64,000 nt of DNA from JBBSDP01 sp963754335 (GCA_963754335.1 CAVWFQ010000004.1:310001-374000), one strand, 5' to 3'. Positions 9,958 to 18,433 are shown, numbered from the stretch's first letter. The notes: generated by a model from the sequence alone, not told the origin. Numbers and translations: made by a program.

Positions 9958-9974
9958 GGTGGGCTGGGCCCACC
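9954..9974. repeat. Palindromic repeat overlapping the lpdA stop (copy 1)
   Basis: A 21-bp segment whose core GGTGGGC-n3-GCCCACC is a perfect 7-bp inverted repeat. The same 21-bp segment occurs in reverse orientation at 46026-46046 with one mismatch. It starts with the last base before the lpdA stop codon. Could form a hairpin in the mRNA 3' end, but no U-tract follows directly. Confidence 0.6.
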
Positions 9975-9982
9975 TCTTTTCC

Positions 9983-10121
9983 TACTACTACTCATACTCT
10001 TACTCGTACTCCTACTCATACTCGGTATTAATTCGAGTGGGAAGATTACGATTACGATTACGAGTAGGAGTAGGAGTAGGAGTAGGAGTAGGAGTAGGAG
10101 TAGGAGTAGGAGTAGGAGTAG
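9983..10121. repeat. Hexanucleotide repeats forming a fold-back structure
   Basis: The left arm is seven hexamers of the TACTCn type (9983-10024; the first is TACTAC). A 9-base spacer (GTATTAATT), then CGAGTGGGAA, three GATTAC units (10044-10061) and ten perfect GAGTAG units (10062-10121) follow. GAGTAG arrays are the reverse complement of CTACTC arrays, so the arms can pair into a long imperfect hairpin; CGAGT pairs perfectly with ACTCG at the loop. The array is in frame with the DUF218 gene downstream and would encode repeated Val-Gly if translated. Confidence 0.85.
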
Positions 10122-10150
10122 GATGTAAGGAAAGCACACGGAGGTGCCAC

Positions 10151-11149
10151 ATGATCACGCGCGGCATCGCGGCCTTTATCGGAAGTTTTACCCTTCTCAA
10201 TCTGATCGGGGACCGATTCGTCCGCCGATTCGATTCCAATATCTGGTGGATTGACTGGCGGCCGATTCCCGAGCCGCTGGCGCGGTCCGCGATGTTCATC
10301 GCCGCGGCGCTCCTGGTGGCGTACGCGTTGCGCCCGCCACGGCCGGGTTGGCGGCGGACCTGGACCGCCGCCGCTGCCGGGCTTCTTGCGCTCGTCGCTC
10401 TCTTGAACACGGCTACGTTTTACGTCCTGCTCGCGCGTGGCCGCATTCATTCCACGGCGGTGATTCCTTTTTCGATTCTCATTTGCGCCGCGCTGATTGC
10501 GATTCTCTGCCGAGCCGTCCGACCGGCGACGAGATGCGGCGTCTTCGGCCGGTCGATCATTGGCGTTGCCGCTTTCATCGCCTGTCTCATTCTTTTTCCG
10601 CTGGCGCAGACCTGGTTTTTCGGCCACACGGATTACCGGCGCCGGGCCGACGTGATTGTCGTATTTGGCGCCCGCGCCTACGCCGACGGGACGCCGTCCG
10701 GTGCACTCGCCGACCGCGTCCGCACGGCCTGCGCGCTCTATCAGCAAGGTCTTGCCCCGCGATTGATTTTCTCCGGCGGTCCGGGGGACGGAAAAATCTC
10801 CGAGCCGCGCGCGATGCAACAGATGGCAATCGAACTGGGCGTGGATGAAAAGGCGATCGTCCTCGACGAGCGCGGGGTGAACACCGAGGCGACCGTTCAC
10901 AACACCGGCAAATCGCTTGGTCGCTTCGAGATCGAACGCGCCCGCCGGCATTTCCCGCTCCGGCTTCTGGCCGTCAGCCACGGTTACCACCTTGCCCGCG
11001 TTAAGCTCGCCTATCAGCGTGCCGGCTGGGAGGTGTACACGGTTCCCGCCCGAGAAACCTTCAAGCTTCCCAGCCGCCGGTTCCTGGTTTGCCGGGAGTG
11101 TGCCGCGCTGATCAGTTACTATCTGCGGCCGCTGAGCGCGAATGGATGA
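10151..11149 (+). CDS. DUF218 (SanA/ElyC/YdcF-like) membrane protein
   Basis: A 332-residue protein. The ATG at 10151 has a strong GGAGGT Shine-Dalgarno sequence. The frame also stays open upstream through the hexamer repeat but without protein-like content. The N-terminal half has four hydrophobic segments (around residues 5-20, 45-65, 75-100 and 105-155). The DUF218 domain (about 170-332) begins ADVIVVFGARAYADG and includes RLIFSGGPGDG, ERGVNTEATVHNTG and LAVSHGYHLARVKLAYQRAG. Family members are linked to envelope integrity and vancomycin or cell-wall stress phenotypes in enterobacteria; the chemistry is unsettled. It lies 193 bp downstream of lpdA and is probably transcribed separately. 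Confidence 0.8.
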   Translation: MITRGIAAFIGSFTLLNLIGDRFVRRFDSNIWWIDWRPIPEPLARSAMFIAAALLVAYALRPPRPGWRRTWTAAAAGLLALVALLNTATFYVLLARGRIHSTAVIPFSILICAALIAILCRAVRPATRCGVFGRSIIGVAAFIACLILFPLAQTWFFGHTDYRRRADVIVVFGARAYADGTPSGALADRVRTACALYQQGLAPRLIFSGGPGDGKISEPRAMQQMAIELGVDEKAIVLDERGVNTEATVHNTGKSLGRFEIERARRHFPLRLLAVSHGYHLARVKLAYQRAGWEVYTVPARETFKLPSRRFLVCRECAALISYYLRPLSANG

Positions 11150-11514
11150 AAAGCCCAATGAAACAACCGGCCAGACGCTAATCTGTGCAATGCCAATTTG
11201 CCGAAAGTCCTCAATTCTGAATCGCCAACAGGGAGTCACTGTGCAAAACTGTGCAGAATGTTGAGGATATGCACAGTAAAAACAAAATATTGCTGCGATA
11301 ATGATAGCGGTAGGAAGAGGGGATGGCAGATGGCAGGGGCCATAAGGTCATAAGTATTTTTTCCCCGGTGTGGTTCTCGGGCGATTCACCGGACGCAAGG
11401 AGCTGCTCGACCGACGCGCCGAGCCTCCGCTGGCGTTTCTTGCAGCGAGAAAGTTTGTGGCACACCGGAAGAGCCCTTCGACTTTGCTCAGGACAGGCCG
11501 GGCCGTGCTCGGCC

Positions 11515-11594
11515 TGCGGGAGTGCTCCCCCGGCTCGGGGACTAGCCCGCTCTCCGAGCAATCGATACGAAATGTCTCTCCGCCACTTTTTGTT
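11515..11594. repeat. 80-bp dispersed repeat, copy 1
   Basis: Aligns without gaps to 12378-12457, with about 61 of 80 positions identical by eye. It has a GC-rich 5' half with the shared core GGCTCGGGGAC and a shared 3' end reading CTTTTTGTT. The repeat is noncoding, and its end followed by a T-run could act as a weak terminator. Confidence 0.55.
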
Positions 11595-11640
11595 CAGGCG
11601 CTGGTTACGCTTTTTTTGCGGCCAAACTCTTACTCTCTTT

Positions 11641-11754
11641 AAGGAAAGAATCTATTGGACGCGATGAAGTCGAGGATGATGTCGGCCTGGGCGACCGACC
11701 GGCCTCCGACCATGCCCGCCGGATCGTAAAGATCGGGTGCACGCTAACAGTTAC
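11641..11754 (+). mobile_element. Degraded right end of an IS66-type element
   Basis: This 114-bp stretch aligns with the last part of the two IS66 copies further on (16360-16473 and 17972-18085). It shares AAGGAAAGAATCT, the reading frame ending WATDRPPTMPAG, and a decayed terminal repeat ending AACAGTTAC at 11754. Several substitutions separate it from the intact copies, so it is older. No left end is visible. Confidence 0.75.
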
Positions 11755-11923
11755 AGCAGTCTTTCATCGAATTCTATCTGGCACCCGTTGATCTCCCCGC
11801 CGATTGAGCAGAGAATTAAGTTCGGTATTGATTAGGTAGCAAGAGGCGTGCCAAGAGCCTTGGAAACAATTCGATTTGCCGCAGATGAAAGGCGGATTCG
11901 CGCAAGTTGCGTAGCGGCTCCGG

Positions 11924-11954
11924 GTTAGCCGGCGTTCCCAAAGCGCCGGCTAAC
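11924..11954. repeat. Perfect 11-bp inverted repeat
   Basis: GTTAGCCGGCG (11924-11934) and CGCCGGCTAAC (11944-11954) are exact reverse complements around a 9-base loop. No T-run follows. It may be a terminator-like or REP-like element; function unknown. Confidence 0.6.
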
Positions 11955-12192
11955 GCAATACAAGTCGCACCCCGCCGCGAGCCCATGTCGGAGCTGGCAG
12001 CCCGGCGACCGGGCGTACTGCCAGACGGCGTCGGAAGAATTTCATTGGGGGCAAACCAGCCGAATGAGCTTGCCCGCTTAGGATGCAGCTCCTGCCTCGC
12101 CTTTGTTCCGTCACCCATCAATGAACGAAACGGGAACATGAAAGAAAGCCGGAAAGCAGGAGCCTAAGGCCAAGGAAGCGGCCGTAATTGGA

Positions 12193-12264
12193 CCTGTCCC
12201 GTTTGCATTTCCTGTCCCGTTTGCATTTCCTGTCCCGTTTGCATTTCCTGTCCCGTTTGCATTT
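12193..12264. repeat. Tandem array A, four identical 18-bp units
   Basis: Four perfect copies of CCTGTCCCGTTTGCATTT, preceded by a CAAGGAAGCGGCCGTAATTG module. The same two modules build the larger arrays that flank the IS66 elements (14606-14871 and 18086-18200), all in the same orientation. Confidence 0.9.
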
Positions 12265-12293
12265 CCCGAGAGGCAGTAGTGCATCCCTGTGTA

Positions 12294-12350
12294 GCCGGTG
12301 AGCTTGCTCGCCGTTTGCTGGGGGAGAAGACGGCGAGCAAGCTCTCCGGC
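12294..12350. repeat. 21-bp inverted repeat with 15-base loop
   Basis: The arms 12294-12314 and 12330-12350 pair with a single mismatch; the inner 15 bp (GAGCTTGCTCGCCGT and its complement) are perfect. No T-run follows. It sits just upstream of the second copy of the 80-bp repeat. Confidence 0.7.
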
Positions 12351-12377
12351 GACACGAGGAACGCTGTACTATCGGCC

Positions 12378-12457
12378 CGTGGGGGCGCTCCCACGGCTCG
12401 GGGACGAGCCGGCTCTCCCAGCGATCTCCAAAAATTGTCTCTGCTCAGCTTTTTGTT
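12378..12457. repeat. 80-bp dispersed repeat, copy 2
   Basis: Partner of 11515-11594 (about 76 percent identical by eye). It lies between the inverted repeat and the 3' end of the minus-strand hydrolase gene. Confidence 0.55.
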
Positions 12458-12492
12458 TAACGTTTTTCAATTCCTCCCATGTCTCTGAAGCT

Positions 12493-14365
12493 TCAGCCAG
12501 AAGATGTCGTCGGCTTTTTCGGCGAAGTCGATTTGCGAAGCAGATCAATATCGTCTTTTGCCCACGGCGCGTATTTTCGTGCAAATGCCGCAATCGCCGC
12601 GCTCCCCTTGGTTGTATCGCCCGAATCGATGATGGCTTTAACGTCTGCCAGCGCTTTCGGATACGCACCGGTCAACTCATCGATTTGTTTCTGCGCCGAG
12701 TTGGCAGAATCCGTGCCGGGCGCCGCACTGACCGCGCACTGATAGAGGAAAATCGCCTGGCCAAGAAGACCTTCCTTCGCGAGCACTGCCCTTCTTCATC
12801 TTCGCGGCGGAATCGATAGCCAGTGGCTCGTCGAGCCAGTCGAGTCCTTTTTCGAAATTTGCATCACTCAACTCCCCGTGAACGGCGCCCTCCTGCTCGA
12901 AATAAGTGACGTGGCGGAAGCCAATCTTCTTGTACCAATCGAAGGCCTGTCTGACCTCCATCAAATTGCCGTCCTTCGAACCGGTATAAAGATAGATCCG
13001 GTCATTTGCCGCGGCACGCTGAATCGCTTCAGCTCTGGCACTAAAAACGTCGTTGGGCCCGGACGGCTGGCCGTTGACCTGGACGAAGTCCACTCCGCAA
13101 TAGCAAATGGCGCCGGCAAATAAATCCGGGTATAGGATGACCGTTATACTTGAGACGCGACCGCCTCCGCTGCCGCCGACGAGGAAGGTCCGGGCTGCGC
13201 TGAATTTGTATCTCCGGCTCATCTCCTGCAAGCCTTTCAACGCCATCGACACGCGCCACGGTTGATAGTGTTCGTTTGCCGTATCCTGCGGGGCAATGAT
13301 TAGAAAGTGACGTCTGTCGCAAATCGCTTTCCAGTTATCCAGAACAGCCGTCGTGTCGACGGTGCCTATTCCAACGATGACGCCCCACGTGCCGTCTGCT
13401 TGGTAGCCCGGCGGTACATACACCGCGAAATGGGAAGCAAGGGTGTAATTCTCGGGATGCTTCTGATCTGCGCCATTGTTGGGAAGTTTGAAATTGATGA
13501 TGCTCTGGTCTCCACCGGACCGCGCGATGACCTGCGCAAACATTTGCGGATCGACCGGCGGACCGTCGACCATGAACGTACCGGTCTTCGTTTTCGGTTT
13601 CGTCTTCGTCGTTTCCGCCGTGGGAGTTTGCACCGCGGTCAGGGAGCCGGGCGCGAGCTGAGTTATCGTGAAGGTGGTGTCTATCTGGTCACCGGGATTG
13701 CGGCCGTAGACGGCGAAGACGAGCAGCACCGGTTGGTTCGGCCTCGCGGGAAAAGGACCATTGACCGACACGCTTTTCCCGGCGATGAGGATATCGCCTC
13801 TGCCGGACTTGGCATCGAACGTGACGATGACGTCTTCCGCCGGATCCGGCTTCTGCTCTGCAATGTATCGGCAGAGCTCCTTACCGTGATAGCGACCTTT
13901 ATCCGCGGGGTCATAACCCTGATCCGTGTCATAGATGACGACCTCATCTCTGCAATCAAATTTCGGCACCACGTGGATTTGCGCATTGAGCTCGCTGGCG
14001 TGCGGCACGGACCAGGCCACGGCTTTTCCGAACCATCCGCGCTCGACGCCGTCTATGGTGACCGTGTTGGACTTTTTCACACCCGATACGACGCCGACGC
14101 CGTCGGCATATTTCGCCGCAAATTCATCGGGCACTTCTGAATGAGAAAGCAGCGGGCCTTCCCTGCAAAACGTCTTGATCGCCCACGGCCAGGACGGCGC
14201 ACGGCCATGCGCGGCGCCGCCCTGGGCGGGGCTGCCTGAAGCCGGGGACGTGGCGCCGCGCACGATCGATGCCATTGGCATCGTGATGATCGAAGCCAGC
14301 AGGAATAGTTGAATCGAAAACTTACGGCGGCGTGCGCGCCGATCAACCGCCAGGAAATGTGTCAT
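12493..14365 (-). pseudogene. Secreted alpha/beta hydrolase (PHB-depolymerase/esterase-like), frameshifted near C-terminus
   Basis: The ATG at 14365 follows a GGGGTGA ribosome site and opens an Arg-rich signal peptide (RRARRRKFSIQLFLLAS). A beta-rich region of unknown fold covers about 60-265. An esterase-like alpha/beta hydrolase domain follows, with nucleophile Ser399 in VGGSGGGRVSS and a late histidine candidate in EGAVHGELSD. The frame shifts near 12788, after SAAKMKK. The true C-terminus continues in another frame (LAKEGLLGQAIFLYQC) as an Ala-rich helical, repeat-like tail to the stop at 12493. The whole would be about 620 residues. The hydrolase at 18434 is a paralog with the same domain-plus-helical-tail design. 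Substrate unknown; a polysaccharide or polyester ester is plausible. Confidence 0.75.
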
Positions 14366-14563
14366 GATTTCACCCCGGAAACTGGAGACTAGCCGTTTCA
14401 CGACGGGTCATCAAGAAGGATCGGGCGAACCCGTCGCCAGCGTCCCAGTTGACCGCATTTGGGATCGAAGCGGGCGATGCAACCGCCGTGGTGATGACCC
14501 GATCCGCCAGGCGGCCGGAGCCTGATACCAACCCGTTTTCATAAATAAAGGTTCGCGTCAGTT

Positions 14564-14871
14564 CGCGTCACCTTAAGTTCACCGCGTCACCTTAAGTTCG
14601 CGCGTTTGCATTTCTCCAAGGAAGCGGCCGTAATTGGACCCCTCCCGTTTGCATTTCTGTCCCGTTTGCATTTCTCCCAAGGAAGCCGCCGTAATTGGAC
14701 CTGTCCCGTTTGCATTTCTCCCAAGGAAGCGGCCGTAATTGGACCCCTCCCGTTTGCATTTCTGTCCCGTTTGCATTTCTCCCAAGGAAGCCGCCGTAAT
14801 TGGACCTGTCCCGTTTGCATTTCTCTGTCCCGTTTGCATTTCTTCGTTTGCATTTCTCTCGTTTGCATTTC
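14564..14871. repeat. Tandem array B of GTTTGCATTTC modules
   Basis: Opens with two copies of CGCGTCACCTTAAGTTC (14564 and 14583), then about ten GTTTGCATTTC modules interleaved with four CAAGGAAGC(C/G)GCCGTAATTGG modules. A 105-bp higher-order unit is repeated (14618-14722 and from 14723). The array stops exactly where IS66 copy 1 begins. The interval 14402-14563 before it shows nothing recognisable. Confidence 0.85.
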
Positions 14872-16473
14872 GTAACTGTTTACCGTGCAGCCGCATTTTC
14901 GGGGGCGCACGATTTTGCCGAGCGTGGTAATTTGCATCGGCCATGGACGGCCGTGAGCTCAAGACGTACGAGCGGTTTAAGGAACAAGCTCAGTTTTATC
15001 GCGCCCGTACCTATCACCTGGAAAATGAACTTCGGGTCGTAGGTCCGCAGCTTTATCATGCCCATCAGAGGATCGAACGGGTCGAGCAACGCCTTGTCGA
15101 ATTGACCGCGGAAAACAAACTGCTCAAACAGCAGTTGAAGGAACGGACGCCCGCTGCGCAGGACCCAATTCATGGCGACGGCACTCCGCCTGCGCTTTTC
15201 GTAAAGCCATCGGTGGCCGTCCGCCGCCGCAAGCGGCCGGGGCGAAAGAAGGGTCATCCCGCGGCGTTGCGTCCAGTGCCGGATCACATCGATGTTCATA
15301 CGGAGGTGGCGTTGCCGAAGGACCCCGATGGGCGAGAGTCCTGTCCACGCTGCAACGCCTGCTTGTTTGACTTGGAGGCTCATGAGCGGCTGGTCGAAGA
15401 CATCATTCCTGCCAGGGTCGTGGTCAAGTGCTACCACACCCGCAGCGGCTGGTGCCCCTGCTGTCGTCAGCGTGTCGAGTCGCGGGCTCCCGAGCAGCCT
15501 CCCGCCGCCAACATTCCCCACGGCCAACTTGGGCTCAATGCTCTGGCGACCGCTATCACGTTGCGGATTGCGCACCGGCTTCCGTTCCGGCAGGTGACGC
15601 GCGTATTTGCTGATCTGCCGGAACTTTCGGTCAGTCCCGGAGCCATCTCGCATCAGGTGCAGCGCGTCGCCGGATGGTTCGACGGGGATTTTGAGAAGCT
15701 CATGATCGAGTTGCGTTGCGCCGATATGTCCATGCCGACGAAACAGGCTGGAGGACCGATGGGAAAAACGGCTACCTCTGGGCCGTCACCAGTCCGACGC
15801 AAACGGTTTACCACGTGGACAAGAGCCGTGGCGGCAAGGTGATTGAGGAGTTACTGGGCAAGGCGTTTGGCGGCACGCTCATCAGCGACTTCTACAGCGC
15901 GTATTCCCGAATGGACTGCAAGAAGCAAAAGTGCCTCCTGCACTTGCTGCGGGAACTCACCGATTCGGCCGAGAAGTCCCCGGCATTCGCCGCCGGCCCT
16001 TTCTTCAGCGACTCCAAGCGGCTGATCAAACAGATGCTGCGCCTCAAGGGCCAGTGGGAAAAGCTGAGCGATGAACAGTACATCCCGCGCATCGGTCGCC
16101 TGGAAGCGCGGCTCGAAACGCTGGCAACCGCCGACTACGAAGAACCCAACGCCAAACGCATCGCCAAACGGCTGCGTAAATATCAGAAGGAACTGACGGC
16201 GTTTCTGTGGGAAAAAGATCTGGACGGAACCAACAACGCCGCCGAACGGGCGATTCGACCGGCGGTGGTGGCCCGCAAAATCAGCGGAGGAAGTCGCAGC
16301 AAAAACGGGGCGGAGGCGTGGGCAACGCTCGCGTCACTGCTTCGGACAGCTCAACAGCAAGGAAAGAATCTGCTGGAGACGATCAAGTCGATGCTGATGG
16401 CGGCCTGGGCAACCGACCGACCGCCGACCATGCCGGCCGGACCATAAAAATCAGCTGGACGGTAAACAGTTAC
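14872..16473 (+). mobile_element. IS66-family insertion sequence, copy 1 (1602 bp)
   Basis: Bounded by terminal inverted repeats with a perfect 15-bp core GTAACTGTTTACCGT (14872-14886, complement at 16459-16473). The 5' GTAA end is typical of IS66. It carries a single transposase gene of the tnpC type with no tnpA or tnpB, as in the single-ORF (ISBst12-like) subgroup. It is flanked on both sides by the octamer TGCATTTC (14864-14871 and 16474-16481), matching the 8-bp target duplication of the family. It differs from copy 2 by two one-base deletions, at about 14907 and 15721; the second breaks the transposase frame. Confidence 0.92.
14943..16447 (+). pseudogene. tnpC: IS66 TnpC transposase, frameshifted copy
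   Basis: Nearly identical to the intact transposase at 16554-18059, but at about 15721 the sequence is one base shorter (GCGCCGATATG against GCGCGCAGTATG). This splits the protein into a 299-residue N-terminal frame and a downstream frame from 15716. The break falls just before the first catalytic Asp, so neither fragment carries the zinc finger and DDE core together. The copy is therefore expected to be inactive, unless the base is a sequencing artefact or is bridged by frameshifting. Confidence 0.85.
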
Positions 16474-16481
16474 TGCATTTC
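16474..16481. repeat. 8-bp target-site duplication TGCATTTC between the two IS66 copies
   Basis: The same octamer stands at 14864-14871, 16474-16481 and 18086-18093, so it flanks both elements and is shared between them. Because TGCATTTC is also the end of every module of the surrounding array, the duplication marks insertion into one module but cannot by itself prove two separate insertions. Confidence 0.85.
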
Positions 16482-18085
16482 GTAACTGTTTACCGTGCAG
16501 CCGCATTTTCGGGGGCGCGCAGATTTTGCCGAGCGTGGTAATTTGCATCGGCCATGGACGGCCGTGAGCTCAAGACGTACGAGCGGTTTAAGGAACAAGC
16601 TCAGTTTTATCGCGCCCGTACCTATCACCTGGAAAATGAACTTCGGGTCGTAGGTCCGCAGCTTTATCATGCCCATCAGAGGATCGAACGGGTCGAGCAA
16701 CGCCTTGTCGAATTGACCGCGGAAAACAAACTGCTCAAACAGCAGTTGAAGGAACGGACGCCCGCTGCGCAGGACCCAATTCATGGCGACGGCACTCCGC
16801 CTGCGCTTTTCGTAAAGCCATCGGTGGCCGTCCGCCGCCGCAAGCGGCCGGGGCGAAAGAAGGGTCATCCCGCGGCGTTGCGTCCAGTGCCGGATCACAT
16901 CGATGTTCATACGGAGGTGGCGTTGCCGAAGGACCCCGATGGGCGAGAGTCCTGTCCACGCTGCAACGCCTGCTTGTTTGACTTGGAGGCTCATGAGCGG
17001 CTGGTCGAAGACATCATTCCTGCCAGGGTCGTGGTCAAGTGCTACCACACCCGCAGCGGCTGGTGCCCCTGCTGTCGTCAGCGTGTCGAGTCGCGGGCTC
17101 CCGAGCAGCCTCCCGCCGCCAACATTCCCCACGGCCAACTTGGGCTCAATGCTCTGGCGACCGCTATCACGTTGCGGATTGCGCACCGGCTTCCGTTCCG
17201 GCAGGTGACGCGCGTATTTGCTGATCTGCCGGAACTTTCGGTCAGTCCCGGAGCCATCTCGCATCAGGTGCAGCGCATCGCCGGATGGTTCGACGGGGAT
17301 TTTGAGAAGCTCATGATCGAGTTGCGTTGCGCGCAGTATGTCCATGCCGACGAAACAGGCTGGAGGACCGATGGGAAAAACGGCTACCTCTGGGCCGTCA
17401 CCAGTCCGACGCAAACGGTTTACCACGTGGACAAGAGCCGTGGCGGCAAGGTGATTGAGGAGTTACTGGGCAAGGCGTTTGGCGGCACGCTCATCAGCGA
17501 CTTCTACAGCGCGTATTCCCGAATGGACTGCAAGAAGCAAAAGTGCCTCCTGCACTTGCTGCGGGAACTCACCGATTCGGCCGAGAAGTCCCCGGCATTC
17601 GCCGCCGGCCCTTTCTTCAGCGACTCCAAGCGGCTGATCAAACAGATGCTGCGCCTCAAGGGCCAGTGGGAAAAGCTGAGCGATGAACAGTACATCCCGC
17701 GCATCGGTCGCCTGGAAGCGCGGCTGGAAACGCTGGCAACCGCCGACTACGAAGAACCCAACGCCAAACGCATCGCCAAACGGCTGCGTAAATATCAGAA
17801 GGAACTGACGGCGTTTCTGTGGGAAAAAGATCTGGACGGAACCAACAACGCCGCCGAACGGGCGATTCGACCGGCGGTGGTGGCCCGCAAAATCAGCGGA
17901 GGAAGTCGCAGCAAAAACGGGGCGGAGGCGTGGGCAACGCTCGCGTCACTGCTTCGGACAGCTCAACAGCAAGGAAAGAATCTGCTGGAGACGATCAAGT
18001 CGATGCTGATGGCGGCCTGGGCAACCGACCGACCGCCGACCATGCCGGCCGGACCATAAAAATCAGCTGGACGGTAAACAGTTAC
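16482..18085 (+). mobile_element. IS66-family insertion sequence, copy 2 (1604 bp)
   Basis: Direct repeat of copy 1, separated from it by only the 8-bp octamer. The terminal core GTAACTGTTTACCGT is at 16482-16496 and its complement at 18071-18085. It carries one intact 501-codon transposase. Two elements in direct tandem with a shared 8-bp junction can move as a composite or generate circles. The near identity of the two copies indicates recent duplication. Confidence 0.93.
16554..18059 (+). CDS. tnpC: IS66-family transposase TnpC, intact
   Basis: A 501-residue transposase. An N-terminal coiled coil (about 8-68; leucine zipper ending AENKLLKQQLKER) may mediate multimerisation. A basic linker (VRRRKRPGRKKGH) precedes a zinc-binding region with Cys134, Cys137, Cys140, Cys163, Cys171, Cys173 and Cys174, typical of IS66. 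The DDE catalytic residues are Asp266 (HADETGWRTDG), Asp316 (ISDFYSAY) and Glu435 (TNNAAERAIRP). The C-terminus (GGSRSKNGAEAWATLASLL) is the usual IS66 tail. Length is normal. The start ATG lies 72 bp inside the left end. No accessory tnpA/tnpB genes are present. Confidence 0.95.
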   Translation: MDGRELKTYERFKEQAQFYRARTYHLENELRVVGPQLYHAHQRIERVEQRLVELTAENKLLKQQLKERTPAAQDPIHGDGTPPALFVKPSVAVRRRKRPGRKKGHPAALRPVPDHIDVHTEVALPKDPDGRESCPRCNACLFDLEAHERLVEDIIPARVVVKCYHTRSGWCPCCRQRVESRAPEQPPAANIPHGQLGLNALATAITLRIAHRLPFRQVTRVFADLPELSVSPGAISHQVQRIAGWFDGDFEKLMIELRCAQYVHADETGWRTDGKNGYLWAVTSPTQTVYHVDKSRGGKVIEELLGKAFGGTLISDFYSAYSRMDCKKQKCLLHLLRELTDSAEKSPAFAAGPFFSDSKRLIKQMLRLKGQWEKLSDEQYIPRIGRLEARLETLATADYEEPNAKRIAKRLRKYQKELTAFLWEKDLDGTNNAAERAIRPAVVARKISGGSRSKNGAEAWATLASLLRTAQQQGKNLLETIKSMLMAAWATDRPPTMPAGP

Positions 18086-18200
18086 TGCATTTCTTCGCCG
18101 TAATTGGACCTGTCCCGTTTGCATTTCTTTCGCCGTAATTGGACCTGTCCCGTTTGCATTTCTTTGTCCCGTTTGCATTTCTGTCCCGTTTGCATTTCTC
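18086..18200. repeat. Tandem array C, continuation of array B beyond the IS66 pair
   Basis: Begins with the octamer TGCATTTC, then two CGCCGTAATTGGACC modules, each followed by TGTCCCGTTTGCATTTC, and two further TGTCCCGTTTGCATTTC units. Same orientation as array B. Deleting both elements and one octamer would join B and C into one continuous array. Confidence 0.85.
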
Positions 18201-18433
18201 CGCGTCGGGGTCCGATTTGATAAATCGGGGGAAGTCGTCAGGATTGCATGTTCTGGGATCTTATACTCTTTGATATGGGCGACCATCTCGTCAGCCTGCA
18301 GTACACGGTGCAAGACGATGGCCACATCGTTATCACCACCGCAGCCTCAAATGGGAGATGACGCGCCTGCATCGGGGCAGCAGGTTATTACCGTTGATCG
18401 CAAGGGAACGTGCTTCTTCTTCACGGGTGAGCC
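18201..18433. other. Interval without a supported gene
   Basis: About 230 bp between the repeat array and the second hydrolase. Short frames on both strands give no recognisable motif. It may hold the promoter of the hydrolase gene; GGGTGA at about 18426 is a plausible ribosome site. Confidence 0.4.

Larger units (their letters stand above)
11150..12492. other. Gene-poor, repeat-rich interval
   Basis: About 1.3 kb with no supported gene. It contains a repeat pair (11515-11594 and 12378-12457), a fragment of the widespread TCGACTTTGCTCAGGACAGG type near 11478-11497, an IS66 3' scar (11641-11754), a perfect 11-bp inverted repeat (11924-11954), a four-unit tandem array (12193-12264) and a 21-bp inverted repeat (12294-12350). 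Open frames present on both strands are built from these repeats and show no domain. Confidence 0.6.

Noticed and set aside
9959..10150. Translation of the hexamer repeats as an N-terminal extension of the DUF218 protein
   Set aside because: The ATG at 10151 has a strong GGAGGT ribosome site and begins the hydrophobic N-terminus; the repeat-encoded Ser-Tyr and Val-Gly tracts look like low-complexity artefact.
11211..11667. Open frames containing PEQSRRA or LRLCSGQAG-like stretches
   Set aside because: These come from the short GACTTTGCTCAGGACAGG-type dispersed repeat, not from a protein gene.
14579..14962. Long minus-strand frames rich in MQTGQ and ANGTGPITA
   Set aside because: Pure translation of the repeat array; the same phrases occur wherever the modules occur.
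12193..18200. Short-repeat arrays considered as CRISPR
   Set aside because: Units are adjacent with no unique spacers of constant length, and no cas genes are present.
18201..18433. Minus-strand frame reading through the region before the second hydrolase
   Set aside because: It runs into the repeat array and the IS right end without a domain; no start site was convincing.
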